Of a DNA stretch of 45,063 nt, positions 1 through 7,655 are shown one piece after another. This stretch comes from Oscillospiraceae bacterium (GTDB lineage Bacteria > Bacillota > Clostridia > Oscillospirales > Ruminococcaceae): contig JAIKWY010000061.1 of the NCBI GenBank assembly GCA_024684395.1, positions 1 through 45,063 on the forward strand, in the 5' to 3' direction. The stretch's first letter is position 1. Each line of letters starts with the position of its first letter. Under the pieces are notes generated by a model, which worked only from the letters and a program-made list of their open reading frames with translations, did no database searches and was not told the origin of the DNA. The position numbers were made by a program, and so were the translations under genes.

Positions 1-1
1 T

Positions 2-463
2 ATGAAAACAAGAAAGAACGTCAAGGGCTTCACACTGGTAGAGCTGATCGTTGTAATCGCCATCATCGGTGTTCTGGCCGCAATCCTCGTACCGTCTCTG
101 CTGGGTTACGTTAAGAAGTCCAAGGTTTCTGCTATGAACGCTAACGCTAAGGACTACTTCGATGCTATCAACACCTCCCTGATCGAGATGGACTCCCAGG
201 GTAAGGTAATGAGCACCTTCAACGGTGTCGGCACTGCTCACGGTTCTCTGAACACTGATCTGAAGACCGCTGTTGAGAACTTCTTCGCAGACGCTACCAA
301 GAACGGCTACACCTTCAAGTCCTCTATCGTAGCAGGCGCTTGCGTAGGTACCACCGCTTCTGACGGCAACTACTGGGGTTCTTATCCGACCGGTAACGAT
401 GTAAAGCACGCTACCAATGAGCCGACCCTGACCTCCACTGGCGTTACCGTTCCTACCACCTGA
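2..463 (+). CDS. Type IV pilin-like major prepilin
   Basis: A 153-residue protein with a class III prepilin signal: a short basic leader, Gly9, then Phe10 and the hydrophobic stretch FTLVELIVVIAIIGVLAAI with the conserved Glu at mature position 5. A prepilin peptidase should cut between Gly9 and Phe10 and N-methylate the new end. The helix (about residues 10-33) anchors the subunit in the membrane or packs in the pilus core; the rest is a small Ala/Thr/Gly-rich globular domain. The codon choice is strongly biased and uniform, as in highly expressed genes. The start codon lies at base 2, so promoter and ribosome site are outside the window. A perfect terminator follows. Whether it forms a true type IV pilus, a type II secretion pseudopilus or a competence pilus cannot be told from this gene alone. 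Confidence 0.88.
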   Translation: MKTRKNVKGFTLVELIVVIAIIGVLAAILVPSLLGYVKKSKVSAMNANAKDYFDAINTSLIEMDSQGKVMSTFNGVGTAHGSLNTDLKTAVENFFADATKNGYTFKSSIVAGACVGTTASDGNYWGSYPTGNDVKHATNEPTLTSTGVTVPTT

Positions 464-500
464 TCACTGACAGGCTGAACGTTAACTAAAAAGTGAACAT

Positions 501-535
501 CAAAGCCCCCTCTGGTGTCTCCAGAGGGGGCTTTG
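501..535. terminator. Perfect 15-bp hairpin between convergent genes
   Basis: Arms CAAAGCCCCCTCTGG and CCAGAGGGGGCTTTG pair perfectly around a TGTCT loop. It lies between the end of the pilin gene (plus) and the end of the phage-tail-like gene (minus), so it probably stops transcription from both sides. T-tracts are weak on both strands. Confidence 0.8.
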
Positions 536-549
536 CGTTGTATGCGGTT

Positions 550-1155
550 TTAGCGGATGACATACAGCGTGCCGGGATCCGGCGACGGCAACACGTCGTA
601 TTCCGCCTGCGTGAGGATCACGATGGGCGGGATGGCGTCGATCTCCTGCTGCATCGCTGCCAGCTCCTGATGCACCTCGCCCTCCGCACTGCCGATGTCT
701 TCGAGCGCCTGCTCTGCCGTTGCACGCACTTCGAGCAGAAATGCGGTATAGCTCCGTTCATCGAGCACATGCGAACCGTCCGGGAGCGAGCGCACCTGCA
801 CCGGCGGCAGCTGATAGCGCAGCAGATGATCCGGCGGATCTTCCTCCGGGTCTGCCTCCTCCTCATAGCGGTAGGCGAACAGGTCGAGCGCCAGAGCGCC
901 TGCCTCCTCGGTGAATTTCGGCCCCACCTCCCAGGAAAGCCGGATCACGTCCTCCCGGACATCCTTGGTGAGGGCGGCTTCCGTCTCCCCGCCGGACGGC
1001 GTGATGCCACGCATGATGAACAGGAACTCCGCAAGGTCATGCGCCCCGTAGAACCTGTCCACCTCGATGACGATCGTGTCCGCCCGTGCTTCCTCCTGCG
1101 AGAAAAGCTGCTGCACCGGCATCGTGTCGATATACTTCCCGTTGGCTTTCAGCAT
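550..1155 (-). CDS. Orphan phage-tail/baseplate-like protein
   Basis: A 201-residue acidic protein. The C-terminal motif ILTQAEYDVLPSPDPGTLYVI closely resembles the short motif that closes many phage tail-fibre and baseplate upper proteins of Firmicute siphophages. The middle has a helical, Ala/Glu-rich stretch (about residues 145-175). The start is set at the ATG at 1155 because AAAGGAG lies 8 bases before it; a TTG two codons upstream is too close to that site. No other phage gene is near: upstream is a membrane protein, downstream a pilin. It is either a prophage relic or a domesticated tail-like protein. The family assignment rests on the C-terminal motif and general composition. Confidence 0.55.
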   Translation of the reverse strand: MLKANGKYIDTMPVQQLFSQEEARADTIVIEVDRFYGAHDLAEFLFIMRGITPSGGETEAALTKDVREDVIRLSWEVGPKFTEEAGALALDLFAYRYEEEADPEEDPPDHLLRYQLPPVQVRSLPDGSHVLDERSYTAFLLEVRATAEQALEDIGSAEGEVHQELAAMQQEIDAIPPIVILTQAEYDVLPSPDPGTLYVIR

Positions 1156-1241
1156 AGTCAAAACTCCTTTCTCAGGGATATCCCCTCATCTATGCTGAAA
1201 AAGAGCGGTTTTTTGCACATTCTTATGCAAAAATGCAAAAC

Positions 1242-1272
1242 AAAAGGCTGCCCATTCGACCGGACAGCCTTT
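1242..1272 (-). terminator. Terminator hairpin
   Basis: AAAGGCTG and CAGCCTTT form the stem; read on the minus strand it is followed by TTTTGTTTTG. It lies downstream of the membrane protein gene and before the phage-tail-like gene, so it separates the two minus-strand transcripts. Confidence 0.6.
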
Positions 1273-1351
1273 ATGCTATGTGTACCATTGTCTGAAACCC
1301 CGAAGAGAGAAACAGGAGCAGCCGAATGGCTGCGATGTGAGAAGAGAAAAC

Positions 1352-1451
1352 AACGATGCCCCCTTTGGCGAAGCCATTGGGGGCATGTGATCGTTAAAAA
1401 GGTGCACCGTTCTCCTCGAAGCAGGATGGCTGTGCGGGCTCCGCACCTTAA
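1352..1451 (-). terminator. Structured 3' region of the membrane protein gene
   Basis: Two nested signals lie here. AAGGTGC (1445-1451) pairs with GCACCTT (1399-1405), and on the minus strand is followed by TTTAACG, a probable terminator. Next to it ATGCCCCC-TT-TGGC pairs with GCCA-TT-GGGGGCAT around GAA, flanked by AACGA/TCGTT. No ORF with a ribosome site was found in 1273-1447. Confidence 0.5.
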
Positions 1452-2596
1452 GAATTACCATGTTTATAATACATCGAGACAGCTTCGCTTGTCGTGAGGA
1501 TGAATACCAGCGCTCCCGTACAGCCCACAGCCAGTACCAGCAGCAGCGCATTGACAGGCATGTGTCCATCCTTCTGGATGAGCACCATAATGCCGCCGAT
1601 CAGCGCAATGAGGAAGCCTACGACATGGAAAAACCGTGTGATGCCCTGGATCTGCGGGATCGGTGCCAGCAGCGGCAGAGCGCTGATGCCCATGATCACG
1701 CCGTAGATCGGCGCATATTTGAGCACAAGAGCGAGGAAGCCGTTGTTCTGTGCCTCCTCGGTGACATTCAGTCCGAATGCACACGAGAAATAGATCGTGA
1801 ATGCCACAGCGCCGACAATGCCAACGATCGTCAGGATGATGAGCTGGATAAAGCCCTTGTGTGCGGCTTCCCGCTCACGCTCCTCACGCAGCTCGTTCAT
1901 GATGCGGACGTTTTCCTTCTTCTTTTCCTCGGTCAGCTCCATCGGAGGCGGGGTGTACTTCTGCGGCTTCTTGGATTCCTCCTTGATGCGCTTCAGATCC
2001 TCGTCCTCGAAGGAGGGCTTGTATTCCTCGGTCTGCGGGGCTTCTTCGAGCTCGACCTCCGCAGCCTCCGGGATGGCTTCCTCGATCTTCGGACGGAGCT
2101 CGTTCGGGATCATCGGAGCCGGGATACCAAGCTGCTGCGCACGCATCGCCGTGACCTGCTGCTGCTGCTCGGCATCGAGCGTCCTGAATTTTTCGAGCAG
2201 CGCATCGTCAAATTGCAGACGCTGCACAAATTCAGCCACTGGGTCATAGCTGGCAGGATCGCCGCCGCCCAAAATGTCGTCCATATTGCCTTCAAGCTGC
2301 ACATCGCCGAGCTTCTGCTCAGGCGTGTAGCTGCTTGGCGCTTCCAACTGCACCTGCTCATCGAGCGCCGGCGCACCGAGCTTCTGATCGTTCCAGGTCT
2401 GACCGGGATCGTCCAGCACGACCTGTTCCTCCAGCTCGGGAGCACCCAGCTTCTGGTCATTGCCGCCCCAGGTCTGCGGCGTGTCACCGAGCAGACCCTC
2501 CAGGTCATTCATGTCCAGCACCGGAGCGCCTCTTCTCTCGTCGTTGCCCTGCCACGTTTCCGGGGTCTCACCAAGCAAATTGTCATGATCTGGCAT
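1448..2596 (-). CDS. Four-helix membrane protein with repeated acidic N-terminal motif
   Basis: A 382-residue protein of unknown function. The N-terminal ~105 residues are acidic and hold three to four imperfect repeats of a motif like LLGDTPQTWGGNDQKLGAP (about residues 7-25, 35-53, 60-76, and a degenerate copy near 86-98). A charged region rich in Glu, Lys and Pro follows (about 130-250, partly coiled-coil-like), then four hydrophobic segments (about 255-380), so the repeats are probably cytoplasmic. The start is the ATG at 2596: AGAGG lies 8 bases upstream, and the in-frame GTG three codons earlier overlaps that site. No family is recognised. The repeated TW.GND..GAP motif may be a docking peptide. 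Confidence 0.75.
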   Translation of the reverse strand: MPDHDNLLGETPETWQGNDERRGAPVLDMNDLEGLLGDTPQTWGGNDQKLGAPELEEQVVLDDPGQTWNDQKLGAPALDEQVQLEAPSSYTPEQKLGDVQLEGNMDDILGGGDPASYDPVAEFVQRLQFDDALLEKFRTLDAEQQQQVTAMRAQQLGIPAPMIPNELRPKIEEAIPEAAEVELEEAPQTEEYKPSFEDEDLKRIKEESKKPQKYTPPPMELTEEKKKENVRIMNELREEREREAAHKGFIQLIILTIVGIVGAVAFTIYFSCAFGLNVTEEAQNNGFLALVLKYAPIYGVIMGISALPLLAPIPQIQGITRFFHVVGFLIALIGGIMVLIQKDGHMPVNALLLVLAVGCTGALVFILTTSEAVSMYYKHGNS

Positions 2597-2737
2597 GTGA
2601 TTCACCTCTTTTGAATGATGGTGTTTATCGGCGACCTTGCGGTCGCTTAGGAGGGACTACTCGCCCCTCCTAAACCTCCCTCGGCAGGAGGCTGAGCCTC
2701 CTGCACCTGCATCTTTTTTTAGGTTATTGGGGATCGG

Positions 2738-4012
2738 TTATCTCTCTATTTGCTGCTCACGGTCAGGACCTACGCCTACCATGCAGACCTTGCACTCGCA
2801 GAGCTCTTCGAGACGCTCGATGTACTTCTGGCAGGTCTCCGGCAGCTCGTCAAAGGTGCGGCAGCTGCTGATGTCATCGTCAAAGCCCGGGAATTCCTCG
2901 TAGATCGGCTGGCACTCTGCCAGCTCCTCGAGAGAGGACGGGAAGTCGTGCAGCTTGGTGCCGTCCGGCTTCACATAGCCGATGCAGATCTTCAGATCGC
3001 CGATGCCGGACAGGGTGTCCAGCTTGTTGATCGCCAGACCGTCCAGACCGTTGACTCTTACGGAATGACGTACAATGACAGCATCGAACCAGCCTGTTCT
3101 TCTCGGACGGCCGGTCGTGGTGCCGAACTCGCCGCCCTTGTTGCGGATGGTCTCGCCGGTCTCATCAAAGAGCTCGGTCGGGAACGGACCCTTGCCGACA
3201 CGGGTGGTGTAAGCCTTTGCCACGCCGATGATGTTGTCGATCATCTTCGGGCCGATGCCGGTGCCCACGCAAACACCGCCGGACAGCGGGTGAGAGCTGG
3301 TAACATACGGATAGGTACCGAAGTCGATGTCGAGCAGGGTAGCCTGCGCACCCTCAAACAGGATGGTCTTGCCAGCCTTGTAAGCCTCATAGGTCAGAAC
3401 GGAAACATCCGCTACATAGGGCTTCAGACGCTCGCCGTATGCCTTGTATTCAGCAATCACAGCGTCAAGGTCATGTGCCTCGCCGCCGTAAACTGCGGTG
3501 ATGATCTTGTTCTTGAGCGCACCGGTGGAGCGAGCCTTCTGCTCAAACAGCACCGGGTCGATCAGGTCGCAGACACGGATGCCGCAGCGCTCGTATTTGT
3601 CCATGTAAGTCGGACCGATGCCACGCTTGGTCGTGCCGATATCATTGCCGCCACGGAACTGCTCGGAAAGACCGTCGAGGGTGATATGCCACGGCATTAC
3701 CACATGCGCACGGGGGTCGATCTTGAGGTTGGCAGTGGAGATGCCTCTGCGCTCCATCTCATCGAGCTCGCCGATGAAGTCCTTCGGATCCAGCACAACG
3801 CCGGCGCCGACCAGGCACATCGTATCCGGATACAGGATACCGGAGGGTACCAGGTGCAGCTTATAGGTCTGACCGCCGCTGACAACGGTATGACCGGCAT
3901 TGTTGCCGCCCTGGGAACGGACGACCACCTGAGCACGGGAAGCCAGGATGTCAATGACCTTGCCCTTTCCCTCATCACCCCACTGGGTACCGATTACAAT
4001 ATTAGCAGGCAT
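2738..4012 (-). CDS. purA: Adenylosuccinate synthase
   Basis: Catalyses the GTP-dependent ligation of IMP and aspartate to adenylosuccinate, the first committed step to AMP, in the cytosol. The 424-residue length is standard. The N-terminus carries the diagnostic IGTQWGDEGKGKVID phosphate-binding loop with catalytic Asp13, and the NAGHTV motif with catalytic His follows (about residues 38-43). The GTTKRGIGP motif and a C-terminal TTTGRPRRTGWFD substrate loop are intact. AGAGGAAC precedes the ATG. It is monocistronic: a consensus promoter lies 66-94 bases upstream, and the leader can fold into a hairpin. Confidence 0.98.
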   Translation of the reverse strand: MPANIVIGTQWGDEGKGKVIDILASRAQVVVRSQGGNNAGHTVVSGGQTYKLHLVPSGILYPDTMCLVGAGVVLDPKDFIGELDEMERRGISTANLKIDPRAHVVMPWHITLDGLSEQFRGGNDIGTTKRGIGPTYMDKYERCGIRVCDLIDPVLFEQKARSTGALKNKIITAVYGGEAHDLDAVIAEYKAYGERLKPYVADVSVLTYEAYKAGKTILFEGAQATLLDIDFGTYPYVTSSHPLSGGVCVGTGIGPKMIDNIIGVAKAYTTRVGKGPFPTELFDETGETIRNKGGEFGTTTGRPRRTGWFDAVIVRHSVRVNGLDGLAINKLDTLSGIGDLKICIGYVKPDGTKLHDFPSSLEELAECQPIYEEFPGFDDDISSCRTFDELPETCQKYIERLEELCECKVCMVGVGPDREQQIER

Positions 4013-4037
4013 GAAAGTTCCTCTTTTCTTAAAGTAT

Positions 4038-4077
4038 TATCATGTACCCCCTGCGCTTTGGCAGGACATACATGTAT
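4038..4077 (-). promoter_or_regulatory. purA leader hairpin
   Basis: In the purA 5' leader (minus strand) ATGTA pairs with TACAT and CCTGC with GCAGG, separated by a 3x3 internal loop and closed by CAAAGC. The hairpin lies between the -10 box and the ribosome site. It is not followed by a T-tract. A regulatory role is speculative. Confidence 0.3.
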
Positions 4078-4106
4078 ATTATAGCAGATAATCGCCTGCA
4101 TTGCAA
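4078..4106 (-). promoter_or_regulatory. purA promoter (TTGCAA-N17-TATAAT)
   Basis: Minus strand: -35 TTGCAA at 4106-4101 and -10 TATAAT at 4083-4078, spaced exactly 17. It faces away from the plus-strand promoter at 4189. Confidence 0.8.
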
Positions 4107-4188
4107 GTGTTTTTTCAAAAAAATCCCGTTTGTATGAGAAAAAACGGAGCAAAGCGGGGCTTGTTTATGGGTTTTACCGGATGCCCTC

Positions 4189-4217
4189 TTGCAAAACGCC
4201 CGCCGATATGTTATACT
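4189..4217 (+). promoter_or_regulatory. Promoter of the 4282 gene (TTGCAA-N17-TATACT)
   Basis: -35 TTGCAA at 4189-4194 and -10 TATACT at 4212-4217 with a 17-base spacer. Transcription would start about 60 bases before the ATG at 4282, and the leader contains the short hairpin CGCTCC/GGAGCG. Confidence 0.7.
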
Positions 4218-4281
4218 TATATAAAAGGATGTTTCTGCTCCCGCTCCTGCCATGCCGGGAGCGTTCCCGAAGGAGGCTGCC

Positions 4282-4905
4282 ATGAAAAAAATCAGGATGA
4301 TCGAGATCTATGTGCAGGGATGCCGCTGCGCTGTGGTCTATCCGGACGAACCGCTGAGCGTCTACCCCGAAGGCGAACGGCAGTATGCTGCCCGTGACTG
4401 GGAGAGCGCCTGCGAATACCTTGAAGGCTTCACGGACGATGACGGCTTCTGTGCGCTGCATCTCGAGGAGATCCTGGACAACAACATGCTCGACCCCTGC
4501 AAGAACCATGCGATCTTCATGATCTTTTCCGTGATGACAAGAAAGGATCAGATGCGCAAGCTGCCGACGGAGATCGCCATGCGGGCGCTGCCGTATATCC
4601 AGTCGAGGATGGGCATTTCTTCCATCCGCTACAACAAGGGACGCCGCCGGGAGGCGTTTTTGCGGCGTGCCGTACAGAAGCTGTCCGATCGGGTAGCCGA
4701 TGACCTTAGCATGGATGATGTTTTTGAACAGGTCATGGAGGATGCGCCGCCGGTGAGCAGCTTTGAAGGACTTGACGCTGCGGACAGGGAGCGTTGTCGT
4801 CCGCTGCTGGAGCGGATCCTGGATGATGCAAAGGTATGCGCCGATCCAAGCTATGAGAAACAGATCGCAGCCTATCTCGAAGCGCTGGACGAAAGCGACT
4901 ATTGA
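4282..4905 (+). CDS. Uncharacterised cytosolic protein
   Basis: A 207-residue protein, charged, with no signal peptide or membrane segment. The start is the ATG at 4282 because AAGGAGG lies 5 bases upstream; a longer reading frame from 4252 has no ribosome site. The N-terminal ~50 residues look like a small beta-rich unit (KIRMIEIYVQG...), the rest is helical. A KGRRREAFLRRAVQKL segment is strongly basic. No family was recognised. It is monocistronic between its own promoter and the promoter of the surface protein, whose -35 box overlaps its stop codon. Confidence 0.75.
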   Translation: MKKIRMIEIYVQGCRCAVVYPDEPLSVYPEGERQYAARDWESACEYLEGFTDDDGFCALHLEEILDNNMLDPCKNHAIFMIFSVMTRKDQMRKLPTEIAMRALPYIQSRMGISSIRYNKGRRREAFLRRAVQKLSDRVADDLSMDDVFEQVMEDAPPVSSFEGLDAADRERCRPLLERILDDAKVCADPSYEKQIAAYLEALDESDY

Positions 4906-4930
4906 CAAAAACTCCCATTTTCGGTATAAT
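4902..4930 (+). promoter_or_regulatory. Perfect sigma-A promoter overlapping a stop codon
   Basis: TTGACA at 4902-4907 and TATAAT at 4925-4930 with a 17-base spacer, a full consensus match. The -35 box contains the TGA stop (4903-4905) of the preceding gene. It should drive the LPQTG protein and sortase. Confidence 0.88.
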
Positions 4931-4952
4931 AATAGTAGAAGGGGGCGTGCTT

Positions 4953-6092
4953 ATGAAGAGACAAAAATACCTCGGAGCGCTGTTCTGTATCCTTGCCGTC
5001 ATATTCTGGTGCGTGGCAGGGACGATCTGCCCGGTCAGTGCCGCCAATACCGGCGGTTCGCTCACACTCTGGTGCGTGAAGGATGACAACGCCGTCAGTA
5101 AGATGCACTGGCAGCTCTATCGCGTGGGACACCGCAGCGAGAAGGACTATATTTTCGAGGACGGATTTGCCGGCTATCGTGCAACGCTCGGCGACCGCAC
5201 CAAGCCCATGCCCGAATGGGATGCCGAGACACTTTCCTCGGCGGCGGAAACGCTCAAGATCCATGCCATCGCCAACGAACTTCCGAAGCTGGCGGAGGGC
5301 ATCACGGATGATAAGGGCTGTGCCGTCTTTTCCGGACTGGAGGACGGGCTGTATCTCGTGTGGGGCGACATCCTGAAGACCGGCAACACGACCTATATCC
5401 CAAGTGCCGTATTCTTCGAGATCAGCGGCGGGAGCGATGCCGTTCTGAATGCCTATCCGAAGATCGTCCTGCGCACACTGAAAGAGCAGTCAGCCGATTA
5501 TTCCGTCCGCAAGGTGTGGCAGAATGACGAGGATCAGCCGTGGGACAGAGCGGTTTCCATCACGGTGGAGCGCTATCGTGATAATGTGTACTATGATTCG
5601 CTGACTTTGAGCGAGGAGAACGACTGGACCTACGAATGGGAAGAAAAAGAGGGGCATGAGTGGTTCGTCCGTGAGAAGGTGATCCCGGAGAATTACACAG
5701 TCGCCTACAAGGACAACCATACGCAGTATCTCATCGTCAACACCTACAGTCCGACCACGGATGACAGCTCCAGGGAGACCCAGGTCACGACAGCGACCAC
5801 GGATGATCATGCATATGACACACAGACCACCGCTGTGACCGATCAGAGCAGCGATGTGATGACCTCGACGCATGACGAACGCTCCACGACGGATACCAGC
5901 AACACAGTGATCAGCCAGAGCAGCACGGAACAGACCACCACCCAGACCGTCACGACCACGGATGTGACCTCCAAGGGCGATGATCTCCCGCAGACCGGAC
6001 AGCTCTGGTGGCCTGTCCCGATTCTGGCAGGCGGCGGACTGCTGCTGTTCGGCGCAGGGCTGTATCTGCGCAAGAAGAAGGACGTTAAATGA
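4953..6092 (+). CDS. LPQTG-anchored Cna-B surface protein
   Basis: A 379-residue secreted protein made for covalent attachment to peptidoglycan or to a pilus. It has a basic start and hydrophobic signal peptide (about residues 1-32, ending VSAA), a SpaA/pilin-like N-terminal domain, a Cna-B domain (about 175-265; the motifs VRKVWQNDEDQPWDRAVSI and FVREKVIPENYTV are typical), a Ser/Thr-rich stalk (about 265-340) and the sortase signal LPQTG at 345-349 followed by a membrane segment and RKKK tail. Cna-B domains often form internal isopeptide bonds. The start is the ATG at 4953 after GAAGGGGGCG. The stop overlaps the sortase start (ATGA), so the two are translationally coupled and the sortase is probably its dedicated partner. 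Confidence 0.92.
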   Translation: MKRQKYLGALFCILAVIFWCVAGTICPVSAANTGGSLTLWCVKDDNAVSKMHWQLYRVGHRSEKDYIFEDGFAGYRATLGDRTKPMPEWDAETLSSAAETLKIHAIANELPKLAEGITDDKGCAVFSGLEDGLYLVWGDILKTGNTTYIPSAVFFEISGGSDAVLNAYPKIVLRTLKEQSADYSVRKVWQNDEDQPWDRAVSITVERYRDNVYYDSLTLSEENDWTYEWEEKEGHEWFVREKVIPENYTVAYKDNHTQYLIVNTYSPTTDDSSRETQVTTATTDDHAYDTQTTAVTDQSSDVMTSTHDERSTTDTSNTVISQSSTEQTTTQTVTTTDVTSKGDDLPQTGQLWWPVPILAGGGLLLFGAGLYLRKKKDVK

Positions 6093-6763
6093 GAACGCAC
6101 GAGCATGAAAAACACGCTGTAAACGGCTCTCATGCAGCGATGATCTGCTGCTTTACACTTGGAACAGTGCTGCTGCTGTCGGCACTGTTCCTCGTTTTGT
6201 ACAACCTGCACGCAGACCGGAAGGGCGGCGAGGAGGCGGAGAGTATCCTTGCGGAGATGAAGCAGGAGCTGCCGGTCTACATCCCGGAGAGCACCGAACA
6301 GCCGACCGGCGAAGCATATGACCTGTATGCCGAGTATGAGGAGCCGACGATCCCGGAAACGGAGGCGCTGCTGATCGGTGGAAAGCCCTATATCGGGTAT
6401 CTTTCGATCCCGCTGCTGGGCATCGAGCTCCCGGTGGCAGCGGACTGGAGCTATCCGGCGCTGAAAACCTCCCCCTGCCGCTACAGCGGAGGGCTGTACA
6501 CGGATGATCTGATCATTGCGGCGCATAATTATGCCACCCATTTCGGGCGACTGCGGGAGCTGCACACGGATGACGAGCTGATCTTCACTGATGCCGCCGG
6601 AAAGCCGCATCGGTTCAGAGTGACGTCGATTGAGGAGGTCCCGGGAACGGCAGCGCCCGTGATGCAGTCCGGCGCAGGGGACAGCTGGGATCTGACGCTG
6701 TTCACCTGTACGCTCAGCGGTCAGAGCAGAGTGACGATCCGGGCGGAACGTGCGGAGCAATAA
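6089..6763 (+). CDS. Sortase
   Basis: A 224-residue membrane-anchored cysteine transpeptidase that cuts LPxTG-type signals and links the protein to cell wall. One N-terminal membrane segment (about residues 17-38) is followed by an acidic linker and the sortase beta-barrel: substrate strand GYLSIPLLGIELPV, catalytic His146 in AAHNY, Cys207 in TLFTC, and Arg214/Arg218 in SRVTIRAER. It overlaps the upstream LPQTG gene by 4 bases and is followed by a terminator. The TLxTC signature and small size fit class C, D or A/E-like enzymes; the class cannot be fixed by eye. Confidence 0.92.
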   Translation: MRTHEHEKHAVNGSHAAMICCFTLGTVLLLSALFLVLYNLHADRKGGEEAESILAEMKQELPVYIPESTEQPTGEAYDLYAEYEEPTIPETEALLIGGKPYIGYLSIPLLGIELPVAADWSYPALKTSPCRYSGGLYTDDLIIAAHNYATHFGRLRELHTDDELIFTDAAGKPHRFRVTSIEEVPGTAAPVMQSGAGDSWDLTLFTCTLSGQSRVTIRAERAEQ

Positions 6764-6775
6764 TGGAATAGAAAT

Positions 6776-6809
6776 GAAAGGCGCTCTGCCATGAAAAGCA
6801 GAGCGTTTC
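6776..6809. terminator. Bidirectional terminator
   Basis: GAAA-G-GCGCTCTGC pairs with GCAGAGCG-TTTC. It sits between the convergent sortase and cobO genes and overlaps the cobO stop region. Confidence 0.7.
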
Positions 6810-7323
6810 AGTATTCTATCCCTTTCCGTGCCCGGATCCCTTTCTCATAGGGATGCCGCACTGCCCGGATTTCGCTGATATAATCCGCCGCATCCGTGAA
6901 GCACGCTGCCGGTTCCCTGCCGGTCATCACCAGCTCGATCTCCGGCGGACAGTCCTGCGCGAGTTTCTCCGCAGCGGCTCTGTCGAGGAGATCCGCATTG
7001 TAGGCGGCAAACAGCTCGTCCAGCACGATCAGATCGGTGGTATGCTGCTGCATCGCTTCGGCAACGCCTTCAAGCAGCCTGTTATGGCAGGCGGTACAGC
7101 CCACACGTTCCATCTCCCGCATCCGGGGGATAAAGCCGTAATTCCGGTCACAGCGGCGCACTGTCACACCCGGCAGCCTTGCAAGCGAGGTAAGCTCGGA
7201 GGTCTCGCTGCCTTTGAGGAACTGCACGAACAGCACCCGCATCCCGGCGCCCGCTGCCCGCATCGTCAGACCGAGCGCTGCGGTGGTCTTGCCCTTGCCG
7301 GTGCCGCAGTAGATCTGGATCAT
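6808..7323 (-). CDS. cobO: Corrinoid (cob(I)alamin) adenosyltransferase
   Basis: Transfers the adenosyl group from ATP to the cobalt of corrinoids, making adenosyl-B12. The 171-residue length and the start IQIYCGTGKGKTTAALGL (P-loop GTGKGKTT, residues 6-13) are typical of the CobO/BtuR family, as are VQFLKG, the LIVLDELFAAY Walker-B-like segment, and LVMTGREP. It overlaps the anti-sigma gene by 4 bases (ATGA) and so is the third gene of an ECF sigma operon, an unusual partner. No other cobalamin gene is in the window. Confidence 0.92.
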   Translation of the reverse strand: MIQIYCGTGKGKTTAALGLTMRAAGAGMRVLFVQFLKGSETSELTSLARLPGVTVRRCDRNYGFIPRMREMERVGCTACHNRLLEGVAEAMQQHTTDLIVLDELFAAYNADLLDRAAAEKLAQDCPPEIELVMTGREPAACFTDAADYISEIRAVRHPYEKGIRARKGIEY

Positions 7324-7655
7324 TCCTTGTGGGAGCGGACGAGCATAATAACGCCCGCTGCCAGCATGATCGAACCGGCACCGATGGCGGCGCTCGTCGT
7401 CACGATCTCAAACACCCGCCGCTTCCGCAGCCGCTTGGACAGCACCTCGTAGGATCTTGCCTCGGCATCCTCGATATCCGGTGTCCGGTACAGCGGGAAG
7501 TTCAGCGTATTCATCGTATCATAGGCTTTATAGTAACGCCGGCAGCGGCTGCATTCTCTCAGGTGCGCCCGGATCGCCTTTGCACTTTCGGTGCTGACCA
7601 GACGCTCATGGTACAGCTCTGCCAGGTCTCTTGCGACCTCACACGTCATATTCAT
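7320..7655 (-). CDS. Zinc-finger anti-sigma factor
   Basis: A 111-residue protein. The N-terminus has a zf-HC2-like anti-sigma zinc-binding domain: Cys5, then HLRECSRCRRYY supplying the H-x3-C-x2-C ligands. A membrane segment near the C-terminus (about residues 83-106) would tether it. Such proteins hold their cognate ECF sigma factor inactive at the membrane. It overlaps the sigma gene by 17 bases and cobO by 4, so it is translationally coupled to both. GGAGG is 9 bases before the ATG at 7655. The short extracytoplasmic tail suggests little sensory capacity. Confidence 0.85.
   Translation of the reverse strand: MNMTCEVARDLAELYHERLVSTESAKAIRAHLRECSRCRRYYKAYDTMNTLNFPLYRTPDIEDAEARSYEVLSKRLRKRRVFEIVTTSAAIGAGSIMLAAGVIMLVRSHKE

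Noticed and set aside
1460-2614. 384-residue plus-strand ORF
   Set aside because: Antisense to the membrane protein, which has hydrophobic segments, internal repeats and a good ribosome site.
2637-2737. Small plus-strand ORF after the membrane protein gene
   Set aside because: The stretch consists of two hairpins (TAGGAGGG/CCCTCCTA and GCAGGAGG/CCTCCTGC) and has no start with a ribosome site.
2750-4084. 444-residue plus-strand ORF
   Set aside because: Antisense to purA; no ribosome site or recognisable domain.
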